From NCBI GenBank assembly GCA_023428295.1, contig JAEYYV010000416.1, forward strand, positions 1 through 44,006: a stretch of DNA of 44,006 nucleotides, in the 5' to 3' direction. The position numbers were made by a program, and so were the translations under genes. A model generated the notes under the pieces. That model was not told the DNA's origin. It worked only from the letters and a program-made list of their open reading frames with translations, and did not search any database. The stretch is from Pseudomonadota bacterium (lineage in GTDB: Bacteria > Myxococcota_A > Polyangia > Haliangiales > Haliangiaceae). Of the stretch, positions 1 through 6,787 are shown in pieces; the stretch's first letter is position 1, and each line of letters starts with the position of its first letter.

Positions 1-338
1 CCGTAGCCGCCACGGCCACCGCCACCACCGCCGAAGCCACCTCCGCCGCCGCCGCGGAATCCACCGCCGCCGCCGCCACCGCCGCGCTGCTGGCGCTGCT
101 CGGCCTCGTTAACGCGGAGCGGGCGACCGTCGAGAGTGCGGCCGTCCATGCCTTCGATGGCCTTCGCCGCTTCCTCGGGGGTGCCCATGGTCACGAACGC
201 GAAGCCGCGCGAACGGCCGGTCTCGCGATCCGACACGAGGTGCACGTCGCTGACCGTGCCGAATTCTTGGAACGCGGTGCGAACGCCTTCCGCATTGGTG
301 TTGAAGGAGAGATTTCCAACGTACAGACGAGTGTTCAT
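1..338 (-). CDS. Glycine-rich RRM RNA-binding protein (3' end beyond window)
   Basis: This gene would bind single-stranded RNA, like the small cold-inducible RRM proteins of cyanobacteria and myxobacteria. The ATG is at 338, preceded by a purine-rich AAGCAGG. The single RRM spans residues 2-80, with RNP2 LYVGNL at 5-10 and RNP1 RGFAFVTM at 44-51, both with the aromatic residues that stack on bases. After a short Gln/Arg linker (RQQR) the protein becomes almost pure glycine with scattered Arg, Phe and Tyr, and this tail runs off the left edge, so the stop is not seen. RRM followed by a Gly/Arg tail is the normal architecture of this family. The long leader upstream (339-675) holds inverted repeats that could regulate it. 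Family assignment is firm; the RNA target is unknown. Confidence 0.93.
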   Translation of the reverse strand, partial: MNTRLYVGNLSFNTNAEGVRTAFQEFGTVSDVHLVSDRETGRSRGFAFVTMGTPEEAAKAIEGMDGRTLDGRPLRVNEAEQRQQRGGGGGGGGFRGGGGGGFGGGGGGRGGY

Positions 339-378
339 CCTGCTTGCTCGATCCGGCCCTGAGAACGCTTTACACCCA

Positions 379-431
379 CCCCAAAGGGGCCCTGCTCGGA
401 AGTGGGTTTCGAACCAAAGTATCAGCCCACT
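379..431 (-). promoter_or_regulatory. Inverted repeats in the RRM gene leader
   Basis: AGTGGG at 401-406 is the perfect complement of CCCACT at 426-431. Nested inside its left arm, GGTT-TCG-AACC (405-415) can form a competing hairpin. Closer to the RRM gene, CCCC at 379-382 and GGGG at 386-389 form a second small stem. If transcription of the RRM gene starts upstream of 431, these lie in its 5' leader, where alternative folds could act on translation. The structure is seen in the sequence; the role is inference. Confidence 0.3.
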
Positions 432-581
432 GAGCACCGGGTAGAGCGATCACCGAGGACGCGAACAACGACAAAACGGGAGACCGCTGGAAACATGGGA
501 ACCGTGGCAAGCCCAACCTACTCTTGCGGCTTGCCGATTGCCACACCGTTTCGTACCGTGCCTCACAAGAGCCTGGATCCA

Positions 582-612
582 TTTGGAGATCGGGCGTTCG
601 TAGATCTCCGAA
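582..612. promoter_or_regulatory. Inverted repeat 64 bases upstream of the ECF sigma gene
   Basis: GGAGATC (585-591) is followed after 11 bases by its perfect complement GATCTCC (603-609). Two outer T-A pairs and one T-G pair extend the stem to ten positions (TTTGGAGATC with GATCTCCGAAA). It could be an operator for a dimeric regulator or a leader hairpin for the sigma gene starting at 676. There is no T-run, so it does not look like an intrinsic terminator. Confidence 0.35.
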
Positions 613-675
613 ACTCCCGGTCATTCGCGGTGTCTGTGGCTCTACACGGTTATGCTGCGGGTCGCCTCGTAACCT

Positions 676-1263
676 ATGTCTGACGAAGAACGAGCGCTCA
701 TCCGTCGCCTCCGGGACCGCGACGAGCGTGCGTTTCGCGAGCTCTTGGTGCTGCATCGCGACCGCGTGTTCAACATCACGTATCGCATGCTCGGAAATCG
801 CTCCGAGGCCGAGGACGTCGCGCAAGAAGTCTTCATCACGGTGTTCAAGACGATCGATTCGTTCCGCGAGGAGTCGAAGTTCTCGACGTGGCTCTATCGC
901 GTCGCCGTCAACCACACGAAGAACCGCATCAAGTACCTCGCGCGCCGACACGATCGAGATCGCGACGAGCTCGACGAGGGAACGCACAGCCAGCAGGTGA
1001 ACGGTGCTGTCACGGGCACGCCGATCCGCGCGGCGCAGCCCGACAAAGCGCTCGCCAGCGCGCAGATGGAGAAGCTCCTCCAAGAAGCGATCGATGCGCT
1101 CGACGAAGATCAGCGCGCGGTCGTGATCCTGCGCGACGTCGAAGATTTGTCGATCGAAGAGATTTGCGAGATCACCGGCCTCCCCGATGGCACCGTGAAG
1201 TCACGGCTCCACCGCGCACGGCTGGTGCTACGCAAGAAGATGCAACGCCATGTCGAGGGATGA
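676..1263 (+). CDS. ECF-family RNA polymerase sigma factor (RpoE-like)
   Basis: A 195-residue sigma factor that would redirect RNA polymerase to an alternative regulon. Region 2 covers about residues 20-90, with the core-binding/-10 segment AEDVAQEVFITVFKTI and the STWLYRVAVN helix. A charged linker rich in Arg/Asp follows. Region 4 covers about 135-190, with the helix-turn-helix LSIEEICEITGLPDGTVKSR that reads the -35. Length and architecture are those of a minimal ECF sigma (no regions 1 or 3). The stop codon is followed directly by the ATG of the next gene, which encodes a membrane-anchored candidate anti-sigma factor, so activity is probably held at the membrane. Family certain; stimulus unknown. 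Confidence 0.93.
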   Translation: MSDEERALIRRLRDRDERAFRELLVLHRDRVFNITYRMLGNRSEAEDVAQEVFITVFKTIDSFREESKFSTWLYRVAVNHTKNRIKYLARRHDRDRDELDEGTHSQQVNGAVTGTPIRAAQPDKALASAQMEKLLQEAIDALDEDQRAVVILRDVEDLSIEEICEITGLPDGTVKSRLHRARLVLRKKMQRHVEG

Positions 1264-1701
1264 ATGAGCGAGGCGATCAACACCGACGATATCGACGACG
1301 CGATCATCATCGCGCTGTCCGACTACTTCGACGGCACGCTCTCGCCCGACCAGAAGCGCGAGATCGAAGAGAAGATCACGACCGATCCGACGTGGAAGGC
1401 CGCGCACGACGAGATGCTCGACACCAAGGCACCGTCGGCGCTGTCGGGACTGCAGAAGGCGCGCGCCCCGGTGACGTTTGCAGAGGATGTGACCGGCACC
1501 ATCCACAAGCGCTCGGGTGGGCGGCTGTTCGGCAAGAAGACGTTCGGTGATCGCGTGCCGTTCATCCCGATCCTCGTCCTCGCGATGATCCTGCTCGTCG
1601 TGCTCGGCTACATCCTGTGGACGTCGACGACGGGCTCGCTCAAGGTGCAGAAGGACACGCCCGAGACCCAGCCGGGCTCCGCCGTCATCGACACGCCTTA
1701 G
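1264..1701 (+). CDS. Putative membrane-anchored anti-sigma factor
   Basis: A 145-residue protein starting on the base after the sigma factor stop, so the two are surely co-transcribed and translationally coupled. The N-terminal cytoplasmic part contains SDYFDGTLSPDQKREIEE, the helix pattern of anti-sigma ASD/zf-HC2 domains. However, it lacks the His-x3-Cys-x2-Cys zinc site; there is no cysteine at all. One transmembrane helix lies at about residues 98-119 (VPFIPILVLAMILLVVLGY), followed by a short Thr/Pro-rich tail of about 25 residues outside. Position and topology support an anti-sigma role; this is inference without a clear domain hit. The last four bases overlap the converging membrane-protein gene. 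Confidence 0.7.
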   Translation: MSEAINTDDIDDAIIIALSDYFDGTLSPDQKREIEEKITTDPTWKAAHDEMLDTKAPSALSGLQKARAPVTFAEDVTGTIHKRSGGRLFGKKTFGDRVPFIPILVLAMILLVVLGYILWTSTTGSLKVQKDTPETQPGSAVIDTP

Positions 1702-3233
1702 TCGGCCTTGTCCTTCACGACGGCGTGCATGCCGGTGTTGCGCGCCATCGTCAGCGTCGCGCAGAACTTTCGCAGCGGCTCGCGGCGCTCCGGCGGCACG
1801 TACTCGAGGTTCAGCTGGCGATCCGTGACCTCGAAGAAGCTGCGCTCGGCGGCGAGGAGCGCGGCCTCCGCGTGCTCGATCTCGTTGGTCGACACGTCAC
1901 GCAGGTTCGCGCGTACGAGCGCGGCCTCGGCCTCGAGGCTGTTCTCGACGAAGAAGCCACCGAGGATGAGCTTCGCTTTGACCGCCATCGTGTGGATGTC
2001 GTCGCCAGTGCGGTGCGGCAGCGAGAGGCACTCCTTCAGGAGCTCGGCGGATGCGGGCGATGCGCGCTCGTACGCGCGACGGGTGACGAAGCCGAGATCG
2101 AAGATCGCGAGCTGCGGCGCGAACACCATGCCGTACGTGCGCGACATGTTCGCGTAGTACGCGAAGTGCTTTCCGATCTCGCGTAGCAGCTCCGGGCGAT
2201 CGAGGAGCTCGCGGCCGAGGCGGCGGTACTGATGGAACACGTCGTACACGGCGCGCAGGTTCTTGGCCTTGATCGCCTCGCGTAGATAGTTGTTGAAGAA
2301 GCGAATGCACAGGCGCAGCGCCTGCTCGTCGTGATGCAGCTCGCACCGCGCGGCGATCACGCGTAGCGCGTCCGAGAACGTCGACACGTTGTCGGTCGCG
2401 CCTTGCACCGAGCGGAGGAACCCGTACTCGAGCTGCTGCAGGCACTTCATCTCGTACCAGGTCTTCGTCTCGTTCAGCATCTCGAGCGCTTCGTCGGAGA
2501 GGCCGACGAAGTCAGCGCGGTCGACGACGTACCACTCGCGAGGCATGCGCGACTTGTGGCCGTCGTAGTGATCCAGGAGCTGCTTGATCACCCACGCGCC
2601 TTCGGCGGCGACGTCACGATCGTCGCGGTCGAGCGACTTGATGATGATGGTGCCGATCTGACCGACGCGCGTGGACAGCGCGAGCTGTGCTTCGAGCGGA
2701 TCGCGCGTGCGAGCGGCGACCTCTTGCACGATGTGCATCGCGTCGTCGCGCAGGCGCAGCAGCAAGCGAGACGGATCGACGAAGCGAACGACATAGAAGA
2801 AGTACGGGATCAGCAGCGCCCACCCGAGCAGCGCCAGCCAGATGGCCAGCGTGATCGACCACATCGGCGCGAACTCGGGGCCGATCATGTACTCGACCCA
2901 CAAGACGTGGGCCGCGCCGAATGCCATGAACGTCAACACCCAGCGGTTGATGCGATCGCGCAAGAACATCTCGATCAGCTTCGGCGTGTGCATGTTCGCC
3001 GTGAGCGGGATCGCGAGACCGATGGTCGCGATCAGCATCGCGAGCACGTTGTTGTACGCGCGCGCGATCGGCGACAGCACGTCGACGAGCTTCGCGTTGT
3101 TGACGCCCGACCAACTCGACGCGCCCCACAAGGGGTAGCCAGCGTGGCTCCACTCGACGAAGAACTCGGCGCCGAAGATGACCGCAAATGCCACGAATGC
3201 GATCGCGAACGACCGCACGAATAGCTTGCGCAT
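1698..3233 (-). CDS. Polytopic membrane protein with a large helical soluble domain
   Basis: A 511-residue protein of unknown function. Residues 1-28 form a signal-anchor-like helix. A loop with Trp and Asn residues follows, then helices at about 60-80, 98-117 and 125-150. The remaining 360 residues are soluble, helical and charged, and should be cytoplasmic. The segment MHTPKLIEMFLRDRINRW recalls DUF2254-type membrane proteins, but the match is too weak to name the family firmly. It starts 2 bases after the stop of the receiver-PilZ gene upstream, so they share a transcript. Its stop overlaps the converging anti-sigma gene by 4 bases. Co-transcription suggests a role in envelope or surface regulation; this is inference. 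Confidence 0.8.
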   Translation of the reverse strand: MRKLFVRSFAIAFVAFAVIFGAEFFVEWSHAGYPLWGASSWSGVNNAKLVDVLSPIARAYNNVLAMLIATIGLAIPLTANMHTPKLIEMFLRDRINRWVLTFMAFGAAHVLWVEYMIGPEFAPMWSITLAIWLALLGWALLIPYFFYVVRFVDPSRLLLRLRDDAMHIVQEVAARTRDPLEAQLALSTRVGQIGTIIIKSLDRDDRDVAAEGAWVIKQLLDHYDGHKSRMPREWYVVDRADFVGLSDEALEMLNETKTWYEMKCLQQLEYGFLRSVQGATDNVSTFSDALRVIAARCELHHDEQALRLCIRFFNNYLREAIKAKNLRAVYDVFHQYRRLGRELLDRPELLREIGKHFAYYANMSRTYGMVFAPQLAIFDLGFVTRRAYERASPASAELLKECLSLPHRTGDDIHTMAVKAKLILGGFFVENSLEAEAALVRANLRDVSTNEIEHAEAALLAAERSFFEVTDRQLNLEYVPPERREPLRKFCATLTMARNTGMHAVVKDKAD

Positions 3234-3235
3234 GG

Positions 3236-4339
3236 CTAGTCCGCCTCGTCCTCGAGGAACGCGAAGTAGCGCTCGGGAAGATCATCGAACTCGAGTGCGC
3301 CGCCGCAGCTCGGACACTTGAACACCGGAGGCTCGAGCGAGCTCGCGAGGATCGCCGCCGATTGCAGGAGACGCTCCTCTTGGTGATCGCAGCCGATGCA
3401 GTGGAACGGCGCGAAGAACGACGTCACGGTGCCGCGACCGATCACGTCGTGCACCATGGACGCCTGCAGGATGAACGGCACCGAGCAGGCGTGGAACTCG
3501 TAGCCCTGGATGCGTGCTTGACGAAGGAACTCGCACCACGCGCGCACGCCGAGCGAGTTCATGTACGTGACCTGCGCCATGTCGAACGTGACACGACCGA
3601 CCATCGACGGGATGAGCTCGTCGAAGCGCGTGGCCTCCGTGAAGTCGCCGCGCAGCACGACGCGCGTACGCTCGCCGTCCTTGACGACCTGCCACTGCGT
3701 GAGCTTTGCGAGCACCGTCTTGGCCGCGTCGTCGATCTTGTCGAACGCGACGCCGACGACGGACTTGCCATCGCGCGGCTGCGCCCACACGGCCGTGCCC
3801 TTGATGGTGACCGGCGGCTGGCCGTCCGGCGTGATGGTGAGCGTGGCCGCCTGCCCTTCCGTGACGGGCTCGCTCACGACGAGCCGCACGCCGTCGACCG
3901 AGAGGTTCGAGACCGTCGCGTCGACCTTGGTGCCGCTGATCGAGACGGTGATGTGGAAACCCTCGGTGCCGGGGCGCGGCTCGCCGAGCTGGATCGCGAC
4001 CACGTCGTGCAGCTCGTCAGCGGTCATCGGCGCGATGAGGAGCTCGTCGCAGCCGCATGCGGACACCTGCCGCATCTGGTCGCCCGAGAGGCGCTTGCCC
4101 GCGACCAGGATGACGCGCGTCGATGGAGACTTCTGCTTGATGATCTTGGCCGTCTCGTAGCCGTTGTAGCCATCGCCCTCGGCATCGAGCACGACGAGGG
4201 CCGGCTCCTCTTGGGCGAACAACGCGCGTGCCTCCTCGACCGTGGAGGCGACGAGCAGCTGCAGATCGAGGCGCTTGAATGGCGCCGCCGTGAAATGCCG
4301 CAGCAGCTCGCTGTTGTTCGAAACCAGTACCTTCGGCAC
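3236..4339 (-). CDS. Receiver-like / PilZ / STAS-like / zinc-ribbon regulatory protein
   Basis: A 367-residue multi-domain cytoplasmic regulator. Residues 1-118 have the response-regulator fold pattern, with a candidate phospho-Asp in LVVLDAEGDG. The acidic pair after strand 1 is replaced (KVLVSNNSE) and the usual Lys-Pro becomes APMTADEL, so phosphorylation may be lost. Residues about 120-215 resemble a PilZ domain (VSNLSVDGVRLVV, GVAFDKI), but the Arg-rich c-di-GMP motif is not obvious. About 225-315 resembles a STAS domain (VTFDMAQVTYMNSLGVRAW), with Ser where anti-sigma-factor antagonists are phosphorylated. The C-terminus has two Cys pairs (CIGC, CPSC) as in a zinc ribbon. The combination suggests a signalling adaptor; the target is unknown. 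It lies in an operon with the flanking membrane proteins. Confidence 0.8.
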   Translation of the reverse strand: MPKVLVSNNSELLRHFTAAPFKRLDLQLLVASTVEEARALFAQEEPALVVLDAEGDGYNGYETAKIIKQKSPSTRVILVAGKRLSGDQMRQVSACGCDELLIAPMTADELHDVVAIQLGEPRPGTEGFHITVSISGTKVDATVSNLSVDGVRLVVSEPVTEGQAATLTITPDGQPPVTIKGTAVWAQPRDGKSVVGVAFDKIDDAAKTVLAKLTQWQVVKDGERTRVVLRGDFTEATRFDELIPSMVGRVTFDMAQVTYMNSLGVRAWCEFLRQARIQGYEFHACSVPFILQASMVHDVIGRGTVTSFFAPFHCIGCDHQEERLLQSAAILASSLEPPVFKCPSCGGALEFDDLPERYFAFLEDEAD

Positions 4340-4367
4340 GTACGGCCTTAGCTTACACCGTCGGCGT

Positions 4368-6785
4368 TTAGAAGATCGCCCGCAGGATCACGATCAGCGC
4401 GATCAATGCGACGACGGCACCGCCGATCGCAGAGGCCCCGCGCACCATCGTGCCGCGATCGTAGGCCTCGCGCTCGGCCGTGAGCTTCTCGATCTCGGTC
4501 GTGCGTGCGGTGATCGCACCACGGAGACGGTCGATGCGCTGATACAGCTCGCTGAACGCGGGGTGCTCGATGCGGTTCAGGTTCACGAGCGTGCCGAGCG
4601 TCACGAGGCGACGCGCGATCTCGCCCTCGGCCTGCGCGATCTCGCGAGACTTGCGCTTCTGCTCCGCGTCGAGCTCCGCGAGGCGATGCGTGTGGCCCTC
4701 GCGCGCGTCGCTGAGGCTGCGCTTCGCCGCGTCGAGCTCGGCCTTCGCCGCGTCGAGCTTGGCCGTGGCCTCGTTGATCGGACGCTCGAGCGCGCTGATG
4801 CGACGGTCCACGTCCTGGCGATCCGGCTCCAGCGCGGCTGCCTCCTTGCGCATCTGCTCGGCGCCGCGACGCAGCTCCGTTCGCGCTTCGCTCATCGCGT
4901 TCGCGGTCGACTGCTTGTCGTTGTCCTCGGCCGCCTTGAGGTACGCCTTCTGGCGCCGTTCGAGCTCTTTGCGCTTGTCGCGCAGCGCTCTGCGCTGTGA
5001 CTCGAGCGTCGCGAGCTCTCGTCCCGACTCCTCGACGAGCCGCTCGGCCTCCGAGAGCTTCGCGTTCTTCTCGCGCTCGACGTCGACGTACTTGCTGTTC
5101 TCTTCCGCCTTGCGTCCGTCGACGTCCTGATGCTCTTTCCCGAGAACGCCGATCCGCTCCTCGGCTGCGTTGATCGCGAGGTTCTCCGCGTGGAACACCT
5201 TGCTGTCGACCCGCTGCTGACGCGCCATCTTGCCGAGCGCGCCGAGCACTTGATCGAGCGCGTCGGTGTCCGCCTTGATCTCCTCTTTGAGCGTCTTGAT
5301 CGCGCCGCGCCGCTGATAGCGCGCGCGTACGAACAGCAGCGCGTACTTCGCCGCGTTGTAGAGCTTGGGCTCGGGCACCTCGGGAATCGGGTGCACCTTG
5401 GGCGGCTGGAACGGACGATCCGCGTGCAGCTCGGGGTTGTTGATGCGCGTCGCGGGCGGATCGTTCGGGCCGCGCGGCTTGGCCGACACGATGTCGTACG
5501 GCTGCGCTTCCATCGTGTTGAAGTCATCGCCGAACGCGCTCGGCGGCACGATGTTCGACGGTGGCGGCAACGCGGGCGCACTCTCGCGCACGGGCGGCGG
5601 CCCGATCTCCGCGTGGCTTCCCGCGCGCGCTTGACGCAAGCCCGGCGATGCCATCACGCCCGTCTTGGGAATCGGCAGCGGTGCGACCTGCGACGCCTCG
5701 GGCCTCTCGCTGACGCGGATCGTGGGATCGCTGCGATCGGGAGCATCGAGTTGCTGATCGAGCTTGGGCTCGAGCTTGGGCTCGAGCCTGTGATCGAGCT
5801 TGTGATCGATGCGCGGTGACGAGGCAGAGGGTAGAGGGGACGATACGCCAGGCAGCGGCGGCGGATTCGTCGTCGATGCCGCACGCATCGGCGGCGGATT
5901 CGTCGTCGATGCCGCACGCATCGGCGGCGGATTCGTCGTCGAGCCCGCGCGCGGCGGCAACGCTCCGGACGTGATCTGTGCGCTCGCGGCGCGCGGTAAC
6001 GGAGGCGGATTCGTCGTCGAGCCGGCGCGCGGCATCGGCGGCGGATTCGTCGTCGAGCCCGCGCGCGGCGCGAAGCCTTGCGAGGTGGTCGACGGGCTCG
6101 GCGCGGCCGCGAAGCCCGCCGCGGTGCTCGTCGTCGACGTGAGGCTAGGAATCACGCCCGACCGATCCTGCGCAGGCATCGCACCAGGACGACTCACCGA
6201 GGGCAACGGCAGAGCGCTCGAGCGATCCGGCGCAGGCATCACGCTCGAGCGATCGTGTGCGGGCATCACGCTCGAGCGACCCGGCGCGGGCAACGCGCTC
6301 GATGCCGTCGACGACGGCCGCGCGGTCGGTACGGTCGGTGACGGAGACGGCGCGGGTGCGCCGGGTGCGGGTGGCGACAGGTCGTCCGACCAACCCGCGT
6401 CGGAGTGCGAGCCCGTCGGCGATGCGCGGCGGCCCGACGGAGATAGCGCCGGAGCGGCTGGCGCACGCGTCGGCGACGAGGCGTCCGGTGCGCTGACGAC
6501 GGTGGGATCCGGGCGCGTGACGACGGTCGGATCTCCCGTCGCCCCGCTCTGGTACGCCTTCGCGTCGGCGACGGTCGCCTCGGGAGTCGCCGTCACGATC
6601 GGCGGCGGGTTCGATGTCGACGAGCGACGCGGCGGCGGGACCGCACGCGGAGGCAACTGCACGCCGGTGGGGGGCGCGTTGCGGTCCTTGCGGCGCGGTG
6701 GCAGTGGCGGCAACCGACGACTGCACGACGTGCATACGGTCTGCTCGTCGGCGTTCTCGGCGCTGCAGAAGGGACAGAAGCGCAT
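4368..6785 (-). CDS. Zinc-ribbon, proline-repeat, coiled-coil, C-terminally anchored protein
   Basis: An 805-residue protein of unrecognised family. The frame stays open upstream, but the ATG at 6785 is chosen because the zinc ribbon (RFCPFCSAEN, then CTSC) starts there and the amidohydrolase gene ends 2 bases before. Residues about 25-450 are Pro/Ser/Thr-rich low complexity with tandem repeats: five STTNPPP units and a nine-residue RSSVMPAPD-type repeat. About 560-780 is a long, highly charged coiled coil rich in Glu, Lys, Arg and Ala. The final 20 residues form one transmembrane helix (IGGAVVALIALIVILRAIF), giving a tail-anchored topology. The layout suggests a cytoplasmic scaffold tethered to the inner membrane. 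It is probably co-transcribed with the receiver-PilZ gene 28 bases downstream. Confidence 0.82.
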   Translation of the reverse strand: MRFCPFCSAENADEQTVCTSCSRRLPPLPPRRKDRNAPPTGVQLPPRAVPPPRRSSTSNPPPIVTATPEATVADAKAYQSGATGDPTVVTRPDPTVVSAPDASSPTRAPAAPALSPSGRRASPTGSHSDAGWSDDLSPPAPGAPAPSPSPTVPTARPSSTASSALPAPGRSSVMPAHDRSSVMPAPDRSSALPLPSVSRPGAMPAQDRSGVIPSLTSTTSTAAGFAAAPSPSTTSQGFAPRAGSTTNPPPMPRAGSTTNPPPLPRAASAQITSGALPPRAGSTTNPPPMRAASTTNPPPMRAASTTNPPPLPGVSSPLPSASSPRIDHKLDHRLEPKLEPKLDQQLDAPDRSDPTIRVSERPEASQVAPLPIPKTGVMASPGLRQARAGSHAEIGPPPVRESAPALPPPSNIVPPSAFGDDFNTMEAQPYDIVSAKPRGPNDPPATRINNPELHADRPFQPPKVHPIPEVPEPKLYNAAKYALLFVRARYQRRGAIKTLKEEIKADTDALDQVLGALGKMARQQRVDSKVFHAENLAINAAEERIGVLGKEHQDVDGRKAEENSKYVDVEREKNAKLSEAERLVEESGRELATLESQRRALRDKRKELERRQKAYLKAAEDNDKQSTANAMSEARTELRRGAEQMRKEAAALEPDRQDVDRRISALERPINEATAKLDAAKAELDAAKRSLSDAREGHTHRLAELDAEQKRKSREIAQAEGEIARRLVTLGTLVNLNRIEHPAFSELYQRIDRLRGAITARTTEIEKLTAEREAYDRGTMVRGASAIGGAVVALIALIVILRAIF
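5857..6056 (-). repeat. Coding repeat: five GGCGGATTCGTCGTCGA units
   Basis: Near-identical copies begin at about 5857, 5890, 5923, 6001 and 6037, the first three spaced exactly 33 bases apart. Each encodes Ser-Thr-Thr-Asn-Pro-Pro-Pro on the minus strand, inside the proline-rich region of the coiled-coil protein. Spacing is always a multiple of three, so the frame is kept. Such repeats may change copy number between strains. Confidence 0.85.
6215..6295 (-). repeat. Coding tandem repeat, three 27-base units
   Basis: Three copies start at 6215, 6242 and 6269 with CGCTCGAGCGA and continue with similar sequence. They encode a nine-residue Arg-Ser-Ser-(Val/Ala)-(Met/Leu)-Pro unit in the same low-complexity region of the coiled-coil protein. 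Confidence 0.8.
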
Positions 6786-6787
6786 CG

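Larger units (their letters stand above)
339..675. other. Intergenic region between divergent RRM and ECF sigma genes
   Basis: This 337-base gap is the only gene-free stretch longer than 300 bases. Long reading frames cross it on both strands, but they have no family features and overlap the sigma gene antisense, so I treat it as non-coding. It must carry promoters for both flanking genes. It contains an inverted repeat at 401-431, a short CCCC-AAA-GGGG hairpin at 379-389, and a longer inverted repeat at 582-612. A GGAAC at 498-502 resembles an ECF -35 element, but I see no convincing matching -10. Confidence 0.6.

Noticed and set aside
393..458. tRNA-like sequence (T-arm-like GGTTCGAAACCC on the minus strand, GCTC boxes, CTCGG/CCGAG ends)
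   Set aside because: The T-stem does not pair correctly, no D-stem or anticodon stem forms, and the acceptor pairing is only 5 bases. Treated as leader inverted repeats.
370..1083. Minus-strand 237-codon reading frame across the intergenic gap and the ECF gene
   Set aside because: It lies antisense to a clear sigma factor, is Arg-rich without motifs, and reflects high GC.
5857..6295. CRISPR-like regularly spaced repeats
   Set aside because: Spacings are 27, 33 or 36 bases in frame, spacers are themselves repetitive, and the repeats encode protein.
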